Shown: positions 58,391-64,000 of the stretch, one piece after another | Position numbering within the stretch: the stretch's first letter is position 1 | Layout: each line of letters starts with the position of its first letter | Source: an uncultured Bacilli bacterium | GTDB taxonomy: Bacteria; Bacillota_I; Bacilli_A; RF39; UBA660 | Length of the DNA: 64,000 nucleotides | Reading direction: 5' to 3' | Assembly: GCA_934098565.1 (NCBI GenBank) | Contig: CAKOON010000003.1 | Span: forward strand, 62,001 to 126,000 | The notes under the pieces: generated by a model | The model's input: only the letters and a program-made list of their open reading frames with translations | What the model was told of the DNA's origin: nothing | Database searches by the model: none | Position numbers and translations under genes: made by a program

Positions 58391-59188
58391 ATGGATATTA
58401 ATTTTTTAAAACAAAATGGAGTAGATACTGATAAAGCTATGGAGCTTTTTGGAGATGTAGATACATACAATGAAACTTTTCAAGATTATATAGATGGTAT
58501 TGATGAAAAGTTATTAAATTTAAAGAATAGTAAAGACCAAGAAAACTGGCAAAATTATGGTATTTTTGCTCATTCTATAAAAAGTGATGCAAGATATCTT
58601 GGATTTACTAAAGAAGCAGAGATCTTTTTACAACATGAAATGGCTGGTAAGAATGAAAATCAACATTTTATTGAGAAAGAATATGATAATTTACTGAAAA
58701 CAGTTGACCATATGACTTCAATTGTTAAGAGATATTTAAATGGTGAGAAGGCTTTATCCAGAATGCCGGAACCAGAGATTAAACCGCAAATTAGTACTGA
58801 AAATTTAAAAAAAGAAAAAATCGTTTTAATTGCCGACGATTCAAAGATTGTGGATAATTTTGCTTTAAAGGTATTAGATGGATTATATAAAGGTGTAATA
58901 GCATTAGATGGTAAAGAAGCTATTGATATAATTAGTAGTAATAAATATGAAATTTTAGCTTTACTTCTTGATCTTAATATGCCAAATGTTGGAGGTTTTG
59001 AAGTTTTAGAATATTTAAAAAATAGTAATCATTATGATAAAATTCCAGTTTCAATTATTACTGGTGAAGATTCTAAAGATATGATAAACAAAGCTTTTAC
59101 ATATAATATTGTTGATATGTTAGTAAAACCATTTAGTAAAAATGACTTTTTAAAAGTACTTGATAAGACTATAAATTTGAATAAATAG
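58391..59188 (+). CDS. Hpt-receiver phosphorelay protein
   Basis: 265 residues. N-terminal Hpt domain (about 10-120) with phospho-His61 in AHSIKSDARYLG. A C-terminal receiver (142-265) has ADDS with Asp149 and Asp150, phospho-accepting Asp194 in LLLDLNMP, Thr224 and Lys246 in VKPF, all intact. No kinase or output domain, so it likely relays phosphate between a kinase and another regulator. It is the only complete phosphorelay component here, in contrast to the degenerate Spo0A homologue. Monocistronic apart from the 52-residue ORF. Confidence 0.88.
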   Translation: MDINFLKQNGVDTDKAMELFGDVDTYNETFQDYIDGIDEKLLNLKNSKDQENWQNYGIFAHSIKSDARYLGFTKEAEIFLQHEMAGKNENQHFIEKEYDNLLKTVDHMTSIVKRYLNGEKALSRMPEPEIKPQISTENLKKEKIVLIADDSKIVDNFALKVLDGLYKGVIALDGKEAIDIISSNKYEILALLLDLNMPNVGGFEVLEYLKNSNHYDKIPVSIITGEDSKDMINKAFTYNIVDMLVKPFSKNDFLKVLDKTINLNK

Positions 59189-59197
59189 GATAAAAAT

Positions 59198-59230
59198 TGC
59201 AAAAATTGTTAATTTTTGCAGTTTTTTTTT
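59198..59230 (+). terminator. rho-independent terminator after Hpt-receiver gene
   Basis: TGCAAAAATT (59198-59207), loop GTT, AATTTTTGCA (59211-59220), then G and nine T residues. Confidence 0.9.
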
Positions 59231-59305
59231 GAATTTTTGAAAAAAAATCGATGGTTATGTCTAATATATATATATGAAGGGATAAATATTTCCTGGATAA
59301 ATTTG

Positions 59306-59334
59306 TTGTCAGAAGATTAGACTTGTGATAGTAT
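59306..59334 (+). promoter_or_regulatory. promoter of recA
   Basis: TTGTCA (59306-59311), 17-base spacer, TAGTAT (59329-59334). No LexA/DinR box (CGAAC...GTTCG) was seen. Confidence 0.55.
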
Positions 59335-59370
59335 AAATTTAGATGATTTTACAATGTAGGAGGGTTAAAG

Positions 59371-60420
59371 ATGAAAGATTTAATAGCAGAAAAAGATAAG
59401 GCTTTAGAACAAGTTCTGGCCGATATTGAAAAACAATTTGGTAAAGGAGCAGTAATGCGTTTGGGTTCTCAAGAACATTTAAATGTAGAAGTTACTCCTA
59501 GTGGTTCCTTAGCGCTTGATATAGCTTTAGGAGTTGGAGGATATCCAAAAGGAAGAATAATAGAAATTTATGGACCAGAATCTAGTGGTAAGACTACTTT
59601 TGCTTTACATGCTATAGCAGAAGTACAGAAAAAGGGGGGACGGGCAGCATTTATTGATGCAGAGCATGCTTTAGACCCAGTATATGCTAAGAATTTAGGA
59701 GTCAATATTAATGAATTATTATTAAGTCAACCGGATACGGGGGAACAGGCGCTAGAAATTTGTGAAGCCTTAGTACGTAGTGAGGTTGTTAATATAATTG
59801 TCATTGACTCGGTAGCGGCGTTAGTACCTCAAGCTGAAATTGATGGCGAAATGGGAGATAGTCATGTTGGATTACAGGCTAGATTAATGAGTCAAGCTTT
59901 GAGAAAATTATCAGGTTCTATTAATAAAACTAAAACAACTGCGATATTTATAAATCAGTTACGTGAAAAAGTTGGAGTCATGTTTGGTAATCCAGAGACG
60001 ACAACTGGTGGCCGTGCTTTAAAGTTTTACGCTTCCGTGCGATTAGATATTAGAAGAGGTGAACAAATTAAAGACGGTGATAAATTTATTGGTAACCGTA
60101 CTAATATTAAAGTTGTCAAAAATAAAGTAGCTCCTCCTTTTAAAACTGCATCTGTCGATATAATTTACGGTCATGGTGTTAGTCATATAGGAGAGATTTT
60201 AGATATTGCTAGTGATTTAGGAATTGTAACAAAAAGTGGGGCTTGGTATTCTTATAAAGGTGAAAGAATTGGCCAAGGAAGAGAAAATGCAAAAGGATAC
60301 TTTGAGAAAAATAAAGCATTACTTGATGACATAGAAATGCAAATTAGAAAACATTACGAGTTTAATGATGTTAAAAACAATAATTTGCCTAAAGAAAACG
60401 AAAAAAATTCAAAAAAATAG
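59371..60420 (+). CDS. recA: recombinase RecA
   Basis: 349 residues. IEKQFGKGAVMRLG at the start, Walker A GPESSGKTT, catalytic Glu in IDAEHALDP, loop L2 FINQLREKVGVMFGNPETTTGGRALKFYASVRLDIRR, and an acidic/Asn-rich C-terminus. It forms filaments on ssDNA for recombination and SOS induction. SD TAGGAGGG before ATG. In this genome it lies before a PBP and rny, as in Bacillus (recA-...-rny). Confidence 0.99.
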   Translation: MKDLIAEKDKALEQVLADIEKQFGKGAVMRLGSQEHLNVEVTPSGSLALDIALGVGGYPKGRIIEIYGPESSGKTTFALHAIAEVQKKGGRAAFIDAEHALDPVYAKNLGVNINELLLSQPDTGEQALEICEALVRSEVVNIIVIDSVAALVPQAEIDGEMGDSHVGLQARLMSQALRKLSGSINKTKTTAIFINQLREKVGVMFGNPETTTGGRALKFYASVRLDIRRGEQIKDGDKFIGNRTNIKVVKNKVAPPFKTASVDIIYGHGVSHIGEILDIASDLGIVTKSGAWYSYKGERIGQGRENAKGYFEKNKALLDDIEMQIRKHYEFNDVKNNNLPKENEKNSKK

Positions 60421-60493
60421 TTATTCGTGTCTTGAAACTCAAAATTTCTTGTGCTACTATTATTTATAGTTTTAGAAATGGGGGCTCCATAAA

Positions 60494-62380
60494 ATGTACG
60501 TGGTAAATAAGAAAAAGAAGAAAAAACATTTTATAGTAGTCATTAATTTTCTAGTCTTTTTTGGTCTTGTTATTTCTATTGGTTTGGGAGTTAATTATAT
60601 TGTTACGAATGCTCCAACTTTTGATAAAAAAAACCTTTATATGAGTCAATCGAGTATAATGCTTGATAAAAATGGGAATGAAATAACTAGACTTGGAAGC
60701 GAAGATAGGGAGCTTGTTACTTATGATGATTTACCTCAGGTTTTTATTGATGCAATAGTAGCTGCGGAAGATTCAAGATTTTTTCAGCACCAGGGGTTTG
60801 ATTTAATAAGATTTACTAGTGCTGTTATTAATCATCTAAAAGGGGATAGTAATGCTGGTGGTGCTTCGACACTTACAATGCAAATATCTAAGCAAGCTTT
60901 TACTTCTAATGTTGCTACTGGAATTGAAGGAATAGTAAGAAAACTTACTGATATTTATTTATCAATGTTTGAGATAGAAAAAAATTATTCAAAAGAAGAA
61001 ATTTTGGAGATTTATGTTAATTATCCTTTTTTAGGAGCTCATAGTTATGGAGTAGAGATGGCTTGCCAAAATTACTTTGGTAAAAGTGTCCGTGATATAA
61101 ATTTATCCGAAGCCGCCTTGATTGCAGGATTATTTAACGCACCATCTGATTTTGATCCTTATATAAATACTTATAATGCCACTAAAAGACGCAATGAAGT
61201 TTTAAACTTAATGTATAAACATGGTTATATTACGGAAGAGCAGTTGCATGATTCATTAGATATTTCTGTTAGTAGTATGCTAGTGGGAAAGAAAAATAAC
61301 TTAAATAAATATCAGGGTTTTATTGATACTGTTACAAAGGAAGTCATAAAGGATACTGGTTTAAATCCTTATAATGTACCAATGATTATTCAAACGACAT
61401 TAGACCCTACTGTCCAAGATGCAGTTAACGATGTTATGGAAAATAAGAAAAATTTTAAAGACGATGTTATTCAAGCGGGTATTGCTGTAACTAGTAGTAG
61501 TGATGGTTCAATTTTAGCAATAGGCAGTGGTAGGAATAGGACAGGTGCTCGCCAGTATAATTATGCTACTCAAATAAAAAGAGCGCCTGGTTCTTCAATT
61601 AAACCTTTTATGGATTACGGACCATATTTTGAATTTAATGGAGGAACACCAAATGATATTGTTTTAGATGCTCCTTATACGTACAGTGATGGTACGCAGA
61701 TAGTAAACGCTATGCGTGATTATAAAGGGTACATTACAGTTAAGCAAGCATTGTCAGATTCGAGAAATATTCCAGCTTTAAAAATTTTTCAACAAGTTGA
61801 TAAAAATAAGATAGCTAATTATGTTCATGCTTTTGGGATTGATTATGGAGATAATTTATATGAATCGGCTTCAATCGGAGCCTTTGAGGGTGTTTCTCCA
61901 CTTACAATGTCAGCGGCATATGGTACTTACGCTAGAGGTGGAATTTACATTGAGCCTTATTCTTATACAAGAATAATTTATCGTGATAATAATGAAGCTG
62001 TAGAAAAAACTTATAAAAAAGAAAGAATTTGTAGTGAAAAGACTGCTAAATATATTAATGAAATCTTGTTGTATGCAGTTAGAACTGGTAAAATTTTAGG
62101 AACGTTAGATATAGGAAGGTCAGAAGTAGCTGGTAAAACTGGGACAACTACAATTTCTAGAAGTAAAACAGAAGCTTTAGGAATTAGTGAATATGCAATA
62201 CTAGATTCTTGGGCTTGCTTATATAGTCATGATTATTCAATTGCTTTATGGTATGGATACGATGAGGTCTCTAGTGATTATTATATGTTAAATTATGATG
62301 GCACTTTAGGGCGTCGAAGAATAATGAAAAAACTAGTTAAGCAAATAATAAATAGCGATAAAAAGTTGTTAACTTCTTAA
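60494..62380 (+). CDS. class A penicillin-binding protein (bifunctional glycosyltransferase/transpeptidase)
   Basis: 628 residues. Basic cytoplasmic tail, transmembrane helix (about 14-37), GT51 domain with Glu92 (EDSRFFQHQGFD) and GGASTLTMQISKQ, then the transpeptidase with Ser367-x-x-Lys370 (GSSIKPF), SRN at 423-425 and KTG at 548-550. It polymerises and cross-links peptidoglycan. SD GGGGGCT about 9 bases from ATG 60494. Followed by a terminator. It fits the PBP1/2c type; the exact name is not decided. Confidence 0.95.
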   Translation: MYVVNKKKKKKHFIVVINFLVFFGLVISIGLGVNYIVTNAPTFDKKNLYMSQSSIMLDKNGNEITRLGSEDRELVTYDDLPQVFIDAIVAAEDSRFFQHQGFDLIRFTSAVINHLKGDSNAGGASTLTMQISKQAFTSNVATGIEGIVRKLTDIYLSMFEIEKNYSKEEILEIYVNYPFLGAHSYGVEMACQNYFGKSVRDINLSEAALIAGLFNAPSDFDPYINTYNATKRRNEVLNLMYKHGYITEEQLHDSLDISVSSMLVGKKNNLNKYQGFIDTVTKEVIKDTGLNPYNVPMIIQTTLDPTVQDAVNDVMENKKNFKDDVIQAGIAVTSSSDGSILAIGSGRNRTGARQYNYATQIKRAPGSSIKPFMDYGPYFEFNGGTPNDIVLDAPYTYSDGTQIVNAMRDYKGYITVKQALSDSRNIPALKIFQQVDKNKIANYVHAFGIDYGDNLYESASIGAFEGVSPLTMSAAYGTYARGGIYIEPYSYTRIIYRDNNEAVEKTYKKERICSEKTAKYINEILLYAVRTGKILGTLDIGRSEVAGKTGTTTISRSKTEALGISEYAILDSWACLYSHDYSIALWYGYDEVSSDYYMLNYDGTLGRRRIMKKLVKQIINSDKKLLTS

Positions 62381-62404
62381 AAAAGTTATTATTATTAAAG
62401 AAAG

Positions 62405-62428
62405 GATAGAAGGTATTTCTATCTTTTT
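62405..62428 (+). terminator. rho-independent terminator after PBP gene
   Basis: GATAGAA (62405-62411), loop GGTAT, TTCTATC (62417-62423), then five T residues. Confidence 0.82.
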
Positions 62429-62514
62429 AAACTATTAGAAATTTAAATTAAAATAACTATTAAGACATTATCATAAGTTAAACATAATGTGAAAATTTGA
62501 TGAAAAATAAACCG

Positions 62515-62543
62515 TTGATAAAAAAGTTAAAATTAATTATAAT
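62515..62543 (+). promoter_or_regulatory. promoter of rny
   Basis: TTGATA (62515-62520), 17-base spacer, TATAAT (62538-62543). Close to consensus; 39 bases to the start. Confidence 0.82.
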
Positions 62544-62582
62544 ATAATTGTAGATTGATTTCTATTAAAAGGAGAAAATTAT

Positions 62583-64000
62583 ATGGGAGAAAATTTATCC
62601 ACCATTGTTTTCTTGATTTTGGGACTTTTTGCGGGGGCAGGAATTGTCATCGTTATTTATATGATTAGAAAGAGAGCTTTAACTACTAAGGCTGCTGATT
62701 TGATTAGTGAAGCAGTAAAAAAAGCAGAAGAAGCTAAAAGATTAAGCTTAGCTGAAATAAAAGAAGAAAGTTTAAGACTTAAAGAAGAAGCTGATAAAGA
62801 AGTTAAAGAACGCAAAAAAGAATTAAAAGAAATGGAAGACCGCTTAGATAAAAGAGAAAGCAGTTTGGACAAAAGAGAAGAATTATTACAAAGTCGTTCT
62901 AATAATATTGATAAAAAAGATGAAGATTTATTGAATAAACAAAAAAAGTTACAAGAAAAAGAAGAAAAAATTGATGGTTTAATTAAAAAAGAAACGGAAA
63001 AATTAGAAGAAATAAGTAAATTAAAAAAAGAAAAAGCTTATGCAATATTGATGAAAAAAGTTGAAGAAGAAATGTCTTTTGAGATTGCTGATTATATTAA
63101 AGAAGAAGAACAAAAGGCTAGACTCAATGCACATGAAATTGCCAAAGGAATAATTGTGGAAGCAATGCAAAGGTACTCATCTGATGTTACTAATGAACAG
63201 ACTGTTAGTACGATTGCTTTACCGTCAGATGATATGAAGGGGCGGTTAATTGGTCGAGAAGGTAGAAATATCAGAACAATTGAGGCTGTTACTGGAGTTG
63301 ATTTGATAATCGATGATACCCCAGAAGCTATTGTTATATCGTCGTTTGATCCTTTAAGAAGAGAAATTGCTAAGATTACAATTGAGTCTTTAATTAAAGA
63401 TGGCAGAATTCATCCAACTAGAATTGAAGAAATTTATACGAAGGTATGTAATGATATTAATACGAAAATAACAGATTTAGGTAATAGTACAGTTTATGAG
63501 TTAGGACTTAGTAAAATAGATCCAGAATTAATAACAACAATTGGCCGTTTGAATTATCGAACTAGCTATGGTCAAAATGCTTTGAAACATTCAAAAGAGG
63601 TTGCTTACCTTTGTGGTTTGATGGCTGGAGAATTAGGGGAAAATGTTACCTTAGCTAGAAGAGCAGGTCTACTACATGATATTGGGAAAGCTATTGATTA
63701 TGAAGTTGAAGGTTCACATGTTGAGTTAGGTGTAATGTTAGCTAAAAAATATCATGAAGATGAAGTGGTTATTAATGCGATTGCATCTCATCATGGTGAT
63801 TGTGAAGCTACTAGTGTTATTTCTGTTCTGGTACAAATTGCTGATACTTTGTCAGCGGCACGACCAGGAGCTCGAAATGATTCGATAGAAAATTATGTCA
63901 AGAGATTAGAACAATTAGAGGAAATTGGTAATTCTTTTGAGGGAGTTGATAAAACTTATGCTATGCAGGCTGGAAGAGAAGTCCGTGTTTTAGTAAAACC
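62583..64000 (+). CDS. rny: ribonuclease Y (partial)
   Basis: Runs off the right edge; 472 codons visible of a usual 510-520. N-terminal membrane helix (about 8-28), long Lys/Glu-rich coiled coil (about 30-160), KH domain with MKGRLIGREGRNIR, and the HD domain with LLHDIGKAID and IASHHGD. It is the membrane-bound endonuclease that starts mRNA decay in Firmicutes. SD AAAAGGAGA before ATG 62583. No frameshift was seen in the visible part. Confidence 0.97.
   Translation, partial: MGENLSTIVFLILGLFAGAGIVIVIYMIRKRALTTKAADLISEAVKKAEEAKRLSLAEIKEESLRLKEEADKEVKERKKELKEMEDRLDKRESSLDKREELLQSRSNNIDKKDEDLLNKQKKLQEKEEKIDGLIKKETEKLEEISKLKKEKAYAILMKKVEEEMSFEIADYIKEEEQKARLNAHEIAKGIIVEAMQRYSSDVTNEQTVSTIALPSDDMKGRLIGREGRNIRTIEAVTGVDLIIDDTPEAIVISSFDPLRREIAKITIESLIKDGRIHPTRIEEIYTKVCNDINTKITDLGNSTVYELGLSKIDPELITTIGRLNYRTSYGQNALKHSKEVAYLCGLMAGELGENVTLARRAGLLHDIGKAIDYEVEGSHVELGVMLAKKYHEDEVVINAIASHHGDCEATSVISVLVQIADTLSAARPGARNDSIENYVKRLEQLEEIGNSFEGVDKTYAMQAGREVRVLVK

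Noticed and set aside
60866..60872. TTCGACA inside the PBP gene as 0A box
   Set aside because: It lies in the coding region, away from any start, and is expected by chance in a 64 kb window.
1..64000. Mollicutes-type code with UGA as Trp
   Set aside because: TGG is used for Trp throughout, and TGA terminates genes such as walJ (20617), the Spo0A homologue (36653) and the 58228 ORF. The standard code fits.

Overview
The window is a strongly AT-rich stretch of a bacterial chromosome. Gene order (lgt-trxB, mrnC-rlmB-sigH-secE-nusG-rplKAJL, rpsF-ssb-rpsR, rplI-dnaB, the complete S10-spc-alpha ribosomal cluster, recA-PBP-rny), Shine-Dalgarno sites, WhiA, RNase Y, LemA, a GerQ-like protein, SigH and a Spo0A homologue all point to a low-GC Gram-positive of the Bacilli. 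TGG encodes Trp and TGA is used as a stop, so the genetic code is standard. FtsEX, two M23 proteins, a class A PBP and Lgt show a walled cell, not a mycoplasma. The reduced sporulation set, compact operons and many exported Cys/Asn/Ser-rich proteins resemble uncultured gut Bacilli (RF39/Erysipelotrichia-like); that placement is inference.

Layout. 1-2.3 kb: an XRE repressor coupled to a partial HExxH metallopeptidase, then an orphan radical SAM/SPASM enzyme. 2.3-7 kb: uvrA, a second XRE regulator and a divergent surface protein. 7-10.5 kb: lgt, trxB, mrnC, rlmB, sigH. 10.5-14.2 kb: secE-nusG, then rplK-rplA-rplJ-rplL with a recognisable L10 leader. 14.2-15.1 kb: two small anchored proteins. 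15.2-22.3 kb: rpsF-ssb-rpsR, then rplI-dnaB-M23-walJ-rlmH, ung and lemA. 22.4-28.4 kb: metallo-hydrolase, gerQ, YitT, beta-lactamase-like protein, ftsE-ftsX-M23. 28.6-38.4 kb: whiA, a lipid- or wall-facing unknown, a nucleoside kinase, gap, pgk, a Spo0A homologue, gpmI. 38.5-52.7 kb: 29 genes of ribosomal proteins, secY, adk, map, infA and rpoA in one direction. 52.7-59.2 kb: accessory genes around the tmRNA gene, including a Tat-signal-like protein with a Cys-rich anchored protein, and an Hpt-receiver protein preceded by a 52-codon ORF. 59.3-64 kb: recA, a class A PBP and the start of rny (truncated).

Most of the window is housekeeping. The most unusual observations are: a Spo0A homologue that has lost the phospho-accepting Asp but keeps an intact DNA-binding domain and sits behind a perfect 0A box; a tmRNA with a tag ending in APSFA and a promoter whose -35 coincides with the -35 of the divergent Tat-like gene, on an inverted repeat; a recurrent two-Cys extracellular module in three anchored proteins; an XRE/HExxH pair at the left edge; and the missing rpmD, rpmG and rpoBC at their usual positions. 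No CRISPR array, insertion sequence, tRNA or rRNA gene was seen.
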